DNA of 64,000 bases from an uncultured Chloracidobacterium sp. (GTDB lineage Bacteria; Acidobacteriota; Blastocatellia; Pyrinomonadales; Pyrinomonadaceae), in contig CAKZGE010000007.1 in the NCBI GenBank assembly GCA_936914845.1, forward strand, positions 1 through 64,000, read 5' to 3'. Position 1 is the first letter of the stretch; each line of letters starts with the position of its first letter. A program made the translations under genes and the position numbers. The notes under the pieces were generated by a model. It saw only the letters and a program-made list of their open reading frames with translations. It had not been told where the DNA came from and ran no database searches. Below, piece after piece: positions 8,120-18,428 of this stretch.

Positions 8120-8512
8120 ATGACAGACCCAATAGCCGACATGCTCACACGCATCCGCAATGCGATCGCCGCCGGACATCCGCGTGTTGATATTCCCGGT
8201 TCAAAGTTGAAAATAGAAGTAGCCCGCATTCTGAAAGAAGAAGGCTATATCAATAGCTTTTCATCAAAAGGCGAAGGCGTAAAATACGTTATCCGCATCT
8301 TTTTGCGGTACGATACGAAAGGAACCTCTTCCATCACGCATCTATCGCGAGTTTCGCGTCCGGGCCGCCGCGTTTACGTCGGTGCCGGCGAGATCCCGAA
8401 GGTCCTTGGCGGATACGGCATCAATATCGTATCGACCTCGAAAGGCCTGATGAGCGGACGAGCTGCCCGTAAAGAAAACATCGGCGGCGAGATTTTGGCA
8501 GAAGTTTATTAG
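8120..8512 (+). CDS. rpsH: 30S ribosomal protein S8
   Basis: S8 binds helix 21 of 16S rRNA in the 30S platform. The 130-residue protein opens MTDPIADMLTRIRNAIAAGH and closes with the canonical STSKGLMSGRAARKENIGGEILAEVY. Normal length. A good ribosome-binding site, ACGGAGTAATAAG, precedes the ATG. Confidence 0.98.
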   Translation: MTDPIADMLTRIRNAIAAGHPRVDIPGSKLKIEVARILKEEGYINSFSSKGEGVKYVIRIFLRYDTKGTSSITHLSRVSRPGRRVYVGAGEIPKVLGGYGINIVSTSKGLMSGRAARKENIGGEILAEVY

Positions 8513-8575
8513 TTTGCCGCTGGAAGCCGCCCGTACCTGATGCGGGTTGGAACCACAGCCGCACCGAACAAGAAT

Positions 8576-9136
8576 ATGTCTAGAGTAGGAAAAAAACCGA
8601 TCACGATCCCGGCGGGCGTTACCGTTTCGATCAGTGATTCGCAGCTGGAAGTTAAAGGGCCGAAAGGCACCCTGACCACACCGGTTCCCGCAGGAGTGAA
8701 ATTCTCGCAGGAAGACGGAACGTTGGTCGCCGAGCGTGCAGGTGATGAACACGCTGCCTTTCACGGTCTTGCCCGTGCACTTGCCAACAACGCGGTTGTC
8801 GGCGTGACCGAAGGCTTCAAAAAGGAATTGGACGTCGTTGGCGTCGGTTATAAAGCCGATGTTCAGGGCAAAAAGATCGTTTTCGCCCTCGGCTATTCAC
8901 ACCCGGTCGAATACGCTCTGCCGGATGGCATCGAAGCCAAGGCCGAACGTGTGAATACGAAAGCATCGATACCGCAATACCAGCTCACCTTGACGCTGAC
9001 CGGTATCGACAAGCAACGTCTCGGCCAAGTCGCCGCGGAATTGAATCGGCTGCGTAAACCGGATGCTTATAAAGGCAAAGGTGTCCGCTACGCCGATAAG
9101 GTTTACAAGCTCAAACCCGGAAAGACCGGTAAATAA
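8576..9136 (+). CDS. rplF: 50S ribosomal protein L6
   Basis: L6 lies near the factor-binding site of the 50S subunit. The ATG at 8576 gives MSRVGKKPITIPAGV, the standard family start, and a 186-residue product; an upstream in-frame ATG at 8540 adds 12 residues that do not match the family. The C-terminal repeat ends with the conserved RKPDAYKGKGVRYADK. Standard spc-operon position. Confidence 0.97.
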   Translation: MSRVGKKPITIPAGVTVSISDSQLEVKGPKGTLTTPVPAGVKFSQEDGTLVAERAGDEHAAFHGLARALANNAVVGVTEGFKKELDVVGVGYKADVQGKKIVFALGYSHPVEYALPDGIEAKAERVNTKASIPQYQLTLTLTGIDKQRLGQVAAELNRLRKPDAYKGKGVRYADKVYKLKPGKTGK

Positions 9137-9228
9137 TTCATTCGGCTCAATGGCCAAAGCTGGCGGGGCGTGCACCACAGGTTACACGCTCGGCAAACTT
9201 TACCGGCGAGCTTTGATTGGAAAAGATT

Positions 9229-9639
9229 ATGTCACAGAAAAGCAGAGCAGATATTCGTCGCGGTGTTCACAGCCGCATCCGCAAAAAAGTTCGCGGAACG
9301 GCAGATCGCCCGCGTTTGGCGGTGTTCCGCAGCGTAAATCATATCTACGCTCAGATCATTGATGATGACAGCGGCAAAACGCTGGTTTCGGCCTCGACGG
9401 TCGAAAAGGCCCTGACCGGTAATTCCGGCGGAAACATCGAAGCAGCACAGCGGGTCGGCAAAGCTCTTGCCGAACGCGCCGCAACGGCCGGAGTTTCCAC
9501 CGTGGTCTATGACCGCGGCGGCTATGTTTACCACGGACGTGTTAAAGCATTGATCGATGCTACACGCGAAGCGGGGCTGAATAAGAACGAGGCGGCAGAC
9601 GGCAAAGCTTCGAAAGAAGAGGCGAATGACAATGAGTAA
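9229..9639 (+). CDS. rplR: 50S ribosomal protein L18
   Basis: L18 binds 5S rRNA with L5. The ATG at 9229 was preferred over an in-frame TTG at 9217, because GGAAAAG precedes it at a suitable distance. The ~136-residue protein contains RIRKKVRGTADRPRLAVFRS and the closing DRGGYVYHGRVKALIDATREAGL; a short acidic tail of ~19 residues follows. The last bases overlap the start of rpsE. Confidence 0.96.
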   Translation: MSQKSRADIRRGVHSRIRKKVRGTADRPRLAVFRSVNHIYAQIIDDDSGKTLVSASTVEKALTGNSGGNIEAAQRVGKALAERAATAGVSTVVYDRGGYVYHGRVKALIDATREAGLNKNEAADGKASKEEANDNE

Positions 9640-10135
9640 ACAAAGAATTTCTCCGAACGGTTTGATCTTGAAAGATCAGTTGATCTCCATCAACCGCGTG
9701 ACCAAGGTTGTCAAGGGCGGTAAAAATATGTCCTTTGCAGCTCTGGTCGTCGTTGGCGACGAGGCCGGACACGTTGGATTTGGCACCGGTAAAGCGAAAG
9801 AAGTACCGAATGCGATCAAGAAAGCGGTCGAAGCCGCTAAGAACAATCTGATCCGCGTTCCGCTTATCGACGGCACGCTGCCGCACGAATTGATCGGCAT
9901 CTATGGTGCCGGCCGTGTTCTGCTCAAGCCGGCGGCCGAAGGTACGGGTGTTATCGCCGGCGGAGCTGTTCGCGCGGTTCTGCAGTCGCTCGGCGTTCAC
10001 AACGTCCGCACCAAGATCCTCGGTTCAAACAATGCTCATAATGTTGTCCGGGCTACATTTGACGGACTTGCCAGAATGAAAGACCCGATTGAGGTCGCAC
10101 GGCTTCGCGGCAAGCAGGTCGAAGAATTGGCCTAA
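9626..10135 (+). CDS. rpsE: 30S ribosomal protein S5
   Basis: S5 affects decoding fidelity and the mRNA entry site. The double-stranded-RNA-binding-like part reads RVTKVVKGGKNMSFAALVVV, followed by GHVGFGTGKAKEVPNAI, both typical. The 169-residue length is normal. Two start codons are possible, 9626 and 9632 (MTMSKQ); both lie inside rplR, so the two genes are translationally coupled. Confidence 0.97.
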   Translation: MTMSKQRISPNGLILKDQLISINRVTKVVKGGKNMSFAALVVVGDEAGHVGFGTGKAKEVPNAIKKAVEAAKNNLIRVPLIDGTLPHELIGIYGAGRVLLKPAAEGTGVIAGGAVRAVLQSLGVHNVRTKILGSNNAHNVVRATFDGLARMKDPIEVARLRGKQVEELA

Positions 10136-10171
10136 GCGGCTTGTTCCGGATAAAGGATCGGTAATAATATA

Positions 10172-10375
10172 ATGGCTAAGAAAACTGAAACAACAGCAGG
10201 CGGAAAGATCAAGATCCAGTATTACCGGAGCTCGATCGGATATCCTCAAAATCAAAAGGATATCGTAAAAGCTCTTGGTATCACGAAAATGAATCAGATC
10301 GTAGAACGTGACGACAATAAAGCGATGCGCGGCATTGTCGCCAAGATCCCGCATATTTTAAGGATCGTAGAATAG
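10172..10375 (+). CDS. rpmD: 50S ribosomal protein L30
   Basis: L30 is a small 50S protein. The 67-residue product shows the family pattern IQYYRSSIGYPQNQKDIVKALG and the later NKAMRGIVAKIPHILRIVE. It is a bit longer than the usual ~60 residues because of a short N-terminal Lys/Thr stretch. It lies between rpsE and rplO, as expected. Confidence 0.95.
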   Translation: MAKKTETTAGGKIKIQYYRSSIGYPQNQKDIVKALGITKMNQIVERDDNKAMRGIVAKIPHILRIVE

Positions 10376-10467
10376 GAATTCAGGCCGCTGCACACCGAAT
10401 GTCTGAGCCGCTTTTCGGCCGGCATTCGAACTGCATTTTGGCTCGCCTAGATTTTGAGGATAAGAAA

Positions 10468-10944
10468 ATGGCTTTAAGTTTAAATAATTTGCATCCGGCG
10501 AAAGGTTCGACGCATAAAAAGAAACGTGTCGGCCGCGGCCCGGGTTCGGGCCTGGGCAAAACCTCCGGCCGCGGACACAAAGGGCAAAAATCGCGCTCCG
10601 GCTACAGCAGCCGCCCGGGATTTGAAGGTGGACAGATGCCTTTGCAACGCCGCCTGCCGAAACGCGGATTTACCAACATATTCAAAAAGCAGTGGATCGA
10701 GATCAGCCTTGCTAAGATCGAAGCCAGCTTTAACGCCGGCGACGAAGTTACGCCAGAGGTGCTCCACGACCGCGGTTTGATCAAAAAGGCCAAGCACGAC
10801 CTTGTCATTCTTGGTACCGGCGAGATCACCAAGGCGCTCAAGATCAGCGCCCACCGCTTTACTAAAACGGCTCGTGAAAAGATCGAAAAAGCCGGCGGTA
10901 CCGCTACGGAGATCGTTAAAGCATCCGCCGCAGAGCAGGCATAG
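10468..10944 (+). CDS. rplO: 50S ribosomal protein L15
   Basis: L15 is a late assembly protein of the 50S subunit. The ATG at 10468 gives MALSLNNLHPAKGSTHKKK, a typical start, after TGAGGATAAGAAA; an upstream ATG at 10399 adds 23 residues of no L15 character. The glycine-rich RVGRGPGSGLGKTSGRGHKG block is diagnostic. Product ~158 residues. The 92-bp spacer upstream holds a short GCCG-CTTTT-CGGC hairpin. Confidence 0.96.
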   Translation: MALSLNNLHPAKGSTHKKKRVGRGPGSGLGKTSGRGHKGQKSRSGYSSRPGFEGGQMPLQRRLPKRGFTNIFKKQWIEISLAKIEASFNAGDEVTPEVLHDRGLIKKAKHDLVILGTGEITKALKISAHRFTKTAREKIEKAGGTATEIVKASAAEQA

Positions 10945-11004
10945 TTCGCCTTTTCGCCTTCCGCTATACTAAGGTCGGACGGCGATGTTTGATCAAATAT
11001 TGTT

Positions 11005-12423
<1,419 letters not shown>

Positions 12424-12510
12424 GAAGCATTCAGCAACGCAGAGCACCAACGCCGCAAAACGGATCTTCGTTCTTCGGCCGCAGAGGCTCTGCGTTAAAA
12501 ACTTTTATAG

Positions 12511-13155
12511 ATGGAAAAGATAATTGTTTTGATCGGAGCTCCCGGTGCCGGAAAAGGAACACAGGCACGGCTGCTTCAGGAACGACGCGGAATACCGCAG
12601 ATATCGACCGGCGATATGTTTCGGGCGATGAAGACCCAGGACACGCCGCTGGCACGTGAGGTACAGCAGATCATGGCCGAAGGCCGCTTGATCTCAGACG
12701 ATGTCACATACCGCATCGTTCGCGAGCGGACATCTCAGCCGGACACCGCCGGAACATACGTCTTGGACGGGTACCCGCGAACGGCTGTTCAAGCCGAACA
12801 GCTCGAAGAATTGGCCAAAGAGCAGGGAAAGCAGATCCTTGCCGTCGAAGTCGATGTGCCGCGTGACGAATTGATGAAGCGGCTGACGGGCAGACGCAGT
12901 TGTCCGATCTGCGGCGAGATATACAATATCTACTCAAAACCGCCGAAGGTCGAAGGTTTCTGCGATCTCCATCCGGAAGTAGCCTTGGTGCACCGCTCCG
13001 ATGATACGGAAGAAACGGTCGGTGTGCGGCTTTCGGCTTACGAAGCGGATACGATGCCCCTGATCGAACATTACCAAAGCTCCGGCCGGCTGCATAAGGT
13101 TGACGGTACCGGAGATCTGGAATCGATCTATAAAAAGATCGAGGCTTTCATTTAG
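12511..13155 (+). CDS. adk: adenylate kinase with zinc-type lid
   Basis: Adenylate kinase interconverts ATP + AMP and 2 ADP in the cytoplasm. The P-loop GAPGAGKGTQ is at residues 9-18, the AMP-binding DGYPRT follows, and the 214-residue length is that of the long (lidded) form. The lid holds CPIC and then FCDLH, a Cys-Cys-Cys-His set that probably binds zinc, as in many adenylate kinases. Located in the secY-adk-map order common in bacteria. Confidence 0.97.
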   Translation: MEKIIVLIGAPGAGKGTQARLLQERRGIPQISTGDMFRAMKTQDTPLAREVQQIMAEGRLISDDVTYRIVRERTSQPDTAGTYVLDGYPRTAVQAEQLEELAKEQGKQILAVEVDVPRDELMKRLTGRRSCPICGEIYNIYSKPPKVEGFCDLHPEVALVHRSDDTEETVGVRLSAYEADTMPLIEHYQSSGRLHKVDGTGDLESIYKKIEAFI

Positions 13156-13229
13156 TTGGGAAAATGGTCTTTAACGCACGCATCAATGGAACGCTTAGTT
13201 TGCTCGTGCGGTTTTTGACAGGAAAAGGA

Positions 13230-14042
13230 ATGATCATCGCGAAATCACAAAAAGATCTCGAAAAAATGCGAGCCGTCGGCGAATTGATCGCTGAGGTCCG
13301 AGAAGCTCTGCGTGCGATGGTCGCTCCGGGTGTGACGACGCTGGATTTGAACGCCACCGCCGAAAAACTGATGCGTGATGCCGGTGCGATCCCGACCTTT
13401 ATCGGCTATAAACCGCACGGCATGGTGCCGTTCCCGTATGCCATCTGTGCTTCCGTTAATGAGGCCGTCGTGCATGGTTTTTCAAACGATATCCCGCTTA
13501 AGGAAGGCGATATCGTTTCGCTGGACATGGCCGCCACGTACAACGGATTTGTCGGTGATACGGCGATCACGGTTCCGGTCGGGGCTATCTCTCCGGAATT
13601 GGCACAGCTGATCCGCGTTACAGAAGAGTGTCTAATGGCCGGCATCGAAGAATCGCGCGTCAACAATCATGTCGGCGATATCGGTTGGGCCGTTCAGCAG
13701 CATGCCGAAAAGTTCGGTTATGGGCTGGTTCGTGATTATACCGGCCACGGTATCGGGCGTTCGATGCATGAAGCCCCGCAAATTGCCAATTACGGACGCC
13801 GCGGAACGCGCGAAAAGATCAGAGCGGGATATTGTTTCGCTATCGAACCGATGCTTAATATGGGCACCGGTGATGTAAAGACATTGGATGATAAATGGAC
13901 GGTCGTCACCCGCGATGGAAAAGCTTCGGCCCATGCCGAACATACCATCGCCGTTACGCCGGACGGACCGGAGATCCTGACACTTTCAAAAGAGCAGAAA
14001 AAGACACGCCGGAACGGCATTTCGGAAACTGCTCCGGCCTGA
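13230..14042 (+). CDS. map: type I methionine aminopeptidase
   Basis: This enzyme removes the initiator methionine from new proteins. Metal ligands are visible: SLDMAATYNGFVGDTAI (two Asp), GHGIGRSMHE (His), EPMLN (Glu) and AHAEHTI (Glu). The ATG at 13230 has GGAAAAGGA upstream and gives a normal 270-residue enzyme; the earlier in-frame ATG at 13164 would add 22 atypical residues. It follows adk closely. Confidence 0.96.
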   Translation: MIIAKSQKDLEKMRAVGELIAEVREALRAMVAPGVTTLDLNATAEKLMRDAGAIPTFIGYKPHGMVPFPYAICASVNEAVVHGFSNDIPLKEGDIVSLDMAATYNGFVGDTAITVPVGAISPELAQLIRVTEECLMAGIEESRVNNHVGDIGWAVQQHAEKFGYGLVRDYTGHGIGRSMHEAPQIANYGRRGTREKIRAGYCFAIEPMLNMGTGDVKTLDDKWTVVTRDGKASAHAEHTIAVTPDGPEILTLSKEQKKTRRNGISETAPA

Positions 14043-14113
14043 CTTGAAAAGCAGGATAAAAAAGGTTAACATTAACGGTTTGTCCAACTAGTCAGCGGTT
14101 GGGCCGTGAAATT

Positions 14114-14335
14114 ATGGCAAAGGAAGAAGCTATCGAGGTAACAGCGACCGTGCTTGAAACGCTGCCGAACGCGATGTTCAAGGTCGCCGTGGATGGCAAT
14201 GAGCACGAAGTGCTGGCACATATCTCGGGCAAAATGCGAAAGAATTTTATTCGGATACTGCCGGGCGACAAGGTTCTGGTAGAGCTTTCGCCGTACGACC
14301 TGAAGCGCGGCCGAATAACGTACCGCTATAAATAA
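14114..14335 (+). CDS. infA: translation initiation factor IF-1
   Basis: IF-1 occupies the ribosomal A site during initiation. The 73-residue OB-fold protein MAKEEAIEVTATVLETLPN ... SPYDLKRGRITYRYK matches the family end to end. The ATG at 14114 is chosen over an in-frame TTG at 14099, since it gives the canonical N-terminus. It lies between map and rpmJ, as in many alpha operons. Confidence 0.97.
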   Translation: MAKEEAIEVTATVLETLPNAMFKVAVDGNEHEVLAHISGKMRKNFIRILPGDKVLVELSPYDLKRGRITYRYK

Positions 14336-14353
14336 TACAGGCGGAGAAATATT

Positions 14354-14467
14354 ATGAAAGTTAGACCTTCAGTGAAAAAGATGTGTGACAAATGTAAGGT
14401 CATACACAGAAAAGGCATTGTCCGCGTCATTTGTGAGAACCCGAAGCACAAGCAGCGGCAGGGATAA
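14354..14467 (+). CDS. rpmJ: 50S ribosomal protein L36, zinc form
   Basis: A 37-codon gene begins at 14354 with MKVRPSVKKMCDKCK and ends PKHKQRQG. Zinc ligands are Cys11, Cys14, Cys27 and His32, so this is the zinc-binding form of L36. GGAGAAATATT precedes the ATG as a ribosome-binding site. It falls between infA and rpsM, its usual place. Confidence 0.97.
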   Translation: MKVRPSVKKMCDKCKVIHRKGIVRVICENPKHKQRQG

Positions 14468-14485
14468 GTTTATTTAGGAGAAATT

Positions 14486-14869
14486 ATGGCTCGCGTAGCA
14501 GGAGTTGATCTACCGCCCAATAAAAGGGCACAAATTGGTTTGACGTATATTTACGGCGTCGGCAAGGCCCGTTCCACCGCTATTCTTGATGAAGCGAATA
14601 TCGATCTGAATATTCGCATCAAGGATCTGAGCGAAGACGAACTGAACAAGATCCGTACGATCCTTGATCAGCAAGGCGATATCGAAGGCGATCTTCGCAA
14701 ACGCATCCAAATGGATATCAAGCGTTTGATGGACATCGGCTGCTATCGCGGCCTTCGCCATCGCCGCAGCCTTCCGGTTCGCGGCCAGCGTACATCAACC
14801 AATGCACGCACCAGAAAAGGTCCGCGTAAAGCCGCTATCGCGAAGAAAAAGGCTCCGGGCAAGAAATAA
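14486..14869 (+). CDS. rpsM: 30S ribosomal protein S13
   Basis: S13 contacts P-site tRNA and the 50S subunit. The 127 residues open MARVAGVDLPPNKRAQIGLTYIYG and have the basic C-terminal motif RGLRHRRSLPVRGQRTSTNARTR split over residues ~90-112, both diagnostic. A good AGGAGAAATT ribosome-binding site precedes the ATG. It is followed by rpsK after 83 bp. Confidence 0.98.
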   Translation: MARVAGVDLPPNKRAQIGLTYIYGVGKARSTAILDEANIDLNIRIKDLSEDELNKIRTILDQQGDIEGDLRKRIQMDIKRLMDIGCYRGLRHRRSLPVRGQRTSTNARTRKGPRKAAIAKKKAPGKK

Positions 14870-14952
14870 CGTTCAATGGGATGACGGCCCACGGGTTTTT
14901 GAGTTACTTCAAATGCCCGCGGCCGCTTTCCATTGGCGTCTAAATTAATTTT

Positions 14953-15351
14953 ATGGCAAAAGCACCAGCAAAAAAGAAGACCTTTAAGAAGAAGGAGCGG
15001 AAGAATATCCCGATCGGGATAGTTCACATTTCAGCTTCGTTCAATAATACGCTGATCTCGATAACCGATACGAACGGCAACCTGCTTGCCCAATCGTCGT
15101 CGGGAGCCCGCGGTTTTCGCGGTTCGAGAAAAGGAACCCCGTTCGCCGCTCAACAAGCCGCCAGCGAAGTCGCACGCAAGGCATTAGATGCCGGCATGCG
15201 CGAAGTTGAAGTGCGTGTGAAAGGGCCGGGCGGCGGCCGCGAATCTGCCATCCGTGCGATCGCCCAAGCGGGCATTCGTGTGGCGTCGATCCGCGATACT
15301 ACGCCGATCCCGCATAACGGATGCCGTCCGCCGAAGCGCCGTCGCGTTTGA
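14953..15351 (+). CDS. rpsK: 30S ribosomal protein S11
   Basis: S11 is in the 30S platform near the mRNA exit. The 132-residue product has NIPIGIVHISASFNNTLI, the glycine-rich VKGPGGGRESAIRA and the closing PIPHNGCRPPKRRRV, all family hallmarks. Normal length. The spacer from rpsM carries a CAATGG...CCATTG inverted pair about 55 bp apart. Confidence 0.98.
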   Translation: MAKAPAKKKTFKKKERKNIPIGIVHISASFNNTLISITDTNGNLLAQSSSGARGFRGSRKGTPFAAQQAASEVARKALDAGMREVEVRVKGPGGGRESAIRAIAQAGIRVASIRDTTPIPHNGCRPPKRRRV

Positions 15352-15531
15352 TCGGGCTGTCCGGGTGGATCACCGGCTTAAGCGGCCGGATGTGTTGATC
15401 GAATTTTACTAACTTGAATCGAAAGGATGAAGGGCGGCAGCCGTCCGTAAACTTTTCCGTTAAATTAGGCCGGGCCCATTGTGGCCGACCGCGGGCACAG
15501 CCCGATACGGCCTACGGAGGCAAATAATAAT
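15352..15531 (+). promoter_or_regulatory. structured leader before rpsD
   Basis: This 180-bp spacer is the longest inside the operon. Near its 3' end a perfect CGGGC-ACA-GCCCG hairpin (15492-15504) is enclosed by TAGGCC (15466-15471) pairing with GGCCTA (15509-15514), which reaches the edge of the ribosome-binding site CGGAGG (15515-15520). S4 represses its own operon through leader RNA in several bacteria; a comparable role here is inference from position and base pairing. Confidence 0.4.
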
Positions 15532-16164
15532 ATGGCTAGATATAGAGGTGCGGTGTGCAGATTGTGTCGCCGCGAAGGTGCAAAGTTATTTTTGAAGGGC
15601 GACAGATGTTTCAAGCCCTCGTGCGCGATCGAAAAGCGGGGTACCAACCCGCCGGGCCAGCATGGTGCTGCCCGCCGTAAAATGCTCGCCGGTTATGGTG
15701 AACAGCTTCGTGAGAAGCAGAAAGTGAAGCGCATCTATTTTATTCTCGAAAAGCAATTTCGCAACTATTTCGAAAAGGCCCGCAGCCAAAAAGGCGTTAC
15801 CGGTGAAAATCTGCTTTTCATTCTTGAAAAGCGTCTGGACAATGTCGTTTACCGCTCCGGATTCGCCACGTCCCGCCGTCAGGCACGGCAGTTGGTGAAC
15901 CATGGCCATATCGAAGTAAATGGCCGCAAGGTCGATATTCCTTCGTTTCAGATCAAGCTCGGCGATGTGATCACGGTGAAAGAAAAGAGCCAGAAGATCT
16001 CGCAGGTCGAAGCTGCCTGGCAGACCGCCGGCGGACGCGGACGCCCCGCTTGGATGGCGCCGGCCGGAAAGGACCTGAGCATCTCGATCGCGGCTTTGCC
16101 GACCCGGCAGGATATTGATGCCGGCATCAACGAACAGCTGATCGTTGAGCTTTACAGCAAGTAG
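15532..16164 (+). CDS. rpsD: 30S ribosomal protein S4, cysteine-containing form
   Basis: S4 starts 30S assembly on 16S rRNA. The ATG at 15532 gives MARYRGAVCRLCRREG and follows a strong CGGAGG; an upstream GTG at 15481 is unlikely. The 210-residue protein has a Cys-x2-Cys ... Cys-x4-Cys set (CRLC, CFKPSC) that can bind zinc, and the S4 RNA-binding domain near residues 100-160 (RLDNVVYRSGFATSRRQARQ). Standard position before rpoA. Confidence 0.97.
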   Translation: MARYRGAVCRLCRREGAKLFLKGDRCFKPSCAIEKRGTNPPGQHGAARRKMLAGYGEQLREKQKVKRIYFILEKQFRNYFEKARSQKGVTGENLLFILEKRLDNVVYRSGFATSRRQARQLVNHGHIEVNGRKVDIPSFQIKLGDVITVKEKSQKISQVEAAWQTAGGRGRPAWMAPAGKDLSISIAALPTRQDIDAGINEQLIVELYSK

Positions 16165-16254
16165 TTTTTGAAAGTGTCCGTTGGGCGTCGGCAGATCTGC
16201 AGGCGTCCGGCAGATACTTTATTGGCATTTTCGAGATACTTTTAATATAAGGAT

Positions 16255-17268
16255 ATGACAACAAATAATTGGACAGATTTCCAAATGCCGGGACGCCTGA
16301 ACGTCGAAGCCGAAACGCTTACCGAACGCTACGGTAAATTCTATGCTCAGCCTTTTGAGCGTGGTTTCGGAACGACGATCGGTAACTCGATCCGCCGTGC
16401 TCTTCTTTCTTCGATCGAAGGGGCGGCTGTCACTGCTGTCAAGATCGAAGGCGTGGAGCACGAATTTTCATCGATCAAGAATGTGGTCGAAGATGCAACG
16501 GACGTCATTCTAAATCTTAAGCAGGTGCCTTTCCGGCTTCACGGTTCAGGTCCGAAGACCCTTACCATCTCCAAAAAAGGAGCCGGTGAGGTGACCAGTG
16601 CTGATATCGAAACCGATGGTGACGTCGAAGTGCTCGACCCGAATCTGCACATCGCTACGATCAGCGGTTCCGGTTCTTTTGGTGTAGAAATGCGTCTGAA
16701 ACGGGGCCGCGGCTACGTTTCCGCCGAACTTAACAACGACGAAGACCTTTCGGTCGGCTATATTCCGATCGATTCGGTCCATACGCCGATCAAAAAGGTG
16801 AACTACACCGTCGATAAGACCCGCCAAGGGTCAAATACCGAATTTGACAAACTTACTATCGAAGTTTGGACCGACGGTTCGGTCAAACCCGAAGATTCGA
16901 TCGGGCTGGCCGCAAAATTGGTAAAGGATCATATGTCGATCTTTATCAATTTTGAAGAAGAGGAAGAAGAGTATAAATACGAAGACATTGCACGTCCGCC
17001 GCTGATGCGGAACGATCTGCTTGACAAGCCGGTTGACGAACTTGAACTTTCCGTTCGTTCGTACAACTGCTTGAAAAATGCCGATATCCGATCGATCCGC
17101 GACCTTATCCGCCGCAGCGAAAAGGATATGCTGAATACCAAGAATTTCGGCAAAAAGTCGCTGACGGAGATCAAGGACCTGCTGCATGGAATGGGCCTCG
17201 ATTTTGGAATGGATTTTGATGAGCAGGGCAATCCGATCCCGGGTTCGGGCGGAAGAGACCTTGATTAA
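16255..17268 (+). CDS. rpoA: RNA polymerase subunit alpha
   Basis: Alpha dimerises to start RNA polymerase assembly and its C-terminal domain binds UP elements and activators. The N-terminal dimerisation part holds EPFERGFGTTIGNSIRRALLSS-like sequence (residues ~36-57). The C-terminal domain has LELSVRSYNCLKNADI and NFGKKSLTEIKDLL. The 337-residue length is close to the usual ~330. It is followed by rplQ. Confidence 0.98.
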   Translation: MTTNNWTDFQMPGRLNVEAETLTERYGKFYAQPFERGFGTTIGNSIRRALLSSIEGAAVTAVKIEGVEHEFSSIKNVVEDATDVILNLKQVPFRLHGSGPKTLTISKKGAGEVTSADIETDGDVEVLDPNLHIATISGSGSFGVEMRLKRGRGYVSAELNNDEDLSVGYIPIDSVHTPIKKVNYTVDKTRQGSNTEFDKLTIEVWTDGSVKPEDSIGLAAKLVKDHMSIFINFEEEEEEYKYEDIARPPLMRNDLLDKPVDELELSVRSYNCLKNADIRSIRDLIRRSEKDMLNTKNFGKKSLTEIKDLLHGMGLDFGMDFDEQGNPIPGSGGRDLD

Positions 17269-17308
17269 ATAAAAGGTTCGGCAAAAACCTGCCGGCCATA
17301 TTGAAGTT

Positions 17309-17812
17309 ATGAGACATCTTAAAGCACATCGCAAACTGGGAAGAACGACCGAGCATCGCATTTCGCTGCTGCGCAATCTAGCGACCTCGCTCATCAATTC
17401 TGAAAAGGAACACATCGTCACGACCGTGCCGAAGGCCAAAGAATTGCGGCCGTTCATCGAAAAAGCGATCACATTGGCCAAAAAGGCTCAAGAGCTTTCC
17501 GGTGACGATGCTAAGGCCCGCGAAGTTCATCTTCGCCGCCAGGCAGCCGGGTTTTTCCATGCCGGCAACCGCACCTTTAAAGGAGATCAAAGCCGTTTTC
17601 GCGGTAAAAAAGGCGAAGCCAAAGAAAAGATCGAACGTACGGCGGGCGTTAAGGCCGTTCAGCGTTTGTTCGATGAACTCGGCGCCCGCTATAAAGACCG
17701 CAGCGGCGGTTACACCCGCATTATCAAAATGGGGCGACGCGTCGGCGACAACGCTGAAATGGCAGTCATTGAATTGGTGGACAATCCGCGCGAATTGGCG
17801 GCGAAGGCATAG
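17309..17812 (+). CDS. rplQ: 50S ribosomal protein L17
   Basis: L17 lies near the tunnel exit. The start MRHLKAHRKLGRTTEHRISLLRN and the end RSGGYTRIIKMGRRVGDNAEMAVIELV are diagnostic. At 167 residues it is longer than the minimal 120-residue form, with an insertion of ~35 residues in the middle, as seen in some phyla. It closes the alpha operon; accB begins 19 bp later without an obvious terminator. Confidence 0.97.
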   Translation: MRHLKAHRKLGRTTEHRISLLRNLATSLINSEKEHIVTTVPKAKELRPFIEKAITLAKKAQELSGDDAKAREVHLRRQAAGFFHAGNRTFKGDQSRFRGKKGEAKEKIERTAGVKAVQRLFDELGARYKDRSGGYTRIIKMGRRVGDNAEMAVIELVDNPRELAAKA

Positions 17813-17831
17813 CTTTCGGGAGTAGTGCACA

Positions 17832-18398
17832 ATGAGTGAAAGAACGGCATCTGCAAAGGCGGACGATATCACGGCCGAAAGCAAATCCGGAAAGGCCGCC
17901 TCGAAAAAAGGAGATAGCTCGGTGGAATCTGCATTGAATTTGGACGAACTGCGTGAATTGGCGGAATTGGTCAATTCACACGGGTTCACCGATTTCGAGT
18001 TTGAAAACGAAAACATTCGCGTTCGGCTCAGCAAATCGGCTCCGGTTCCTGCATATTTGCCGCCGCCGGTGCAACCGGCTTACGCCGCTCCCGCCGCAGC
18101 TTCGGCTCCCGCGGTGGTCCCGGCCGCCGGCGAAACCGCTCCGGCTTCCGAAGATGACGGCCTACACAAGATCCTTTCGCCCATCGTCGGCACCTTCTAT
18201 CGTGCCGCGGGGCCGGATAAAGAGCCTTACGTAAAGGAAGGTGCAAAGGTCAGTGCGGAAACGGTCGTTTGTATCGTCGAGGCCATGAAGCTGATGAATG
18301 AGATACCGGCCGAAGCTTCGGGCGAGATCGTCAAGATCTATGTTGAAAACGGCCAGCCGGTGGAATATGGCCAGCCGCTGTTCGGCATCAAGAAATAG
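17832..18398 (+). CDS. accB: biotin carboxyl carrier protein of acetyl-CoA carboxylase
   Basis: This protein carries the biotin that moves CO2 in the first step of fatty acid synthesis. The biotinylation motif EAMKLMN puts the modified lysine at residue 153. It is preceded by a Pro/Ala-rich flexible linker (~residues 72-108), typical for BCCP. The N-terminal ~35 residues are charged and low-complexity. It lies just upstream of accC, the usual pair. Confidence 0.96.
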   Translation: MSERTASAKADDITAESKSGKAASKKGDSSVESALNLDELRELAELVNSHGFTDFEFENENIRVRLSKSAPVPAYLPPPVQPAYAAPAAASAPAVVPAAGETAPASEDDGLHKILSPIVGTFYRAAGPDKEPYVKEGAKVSAETVVCIVEAMKLMNEIPAEASGEIVKIYVENGQPVEYGQPLFGIKK

Positions 18399-18428
18399 TT
18401 TGGCAAAGTCAACGGTCCAAAGCCTTAA

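Noticed and set aside
16831..17481. Minus-strand frame opposite rpoA and rplQ
   Set aside because: Opposes two certain genes and has no motif.
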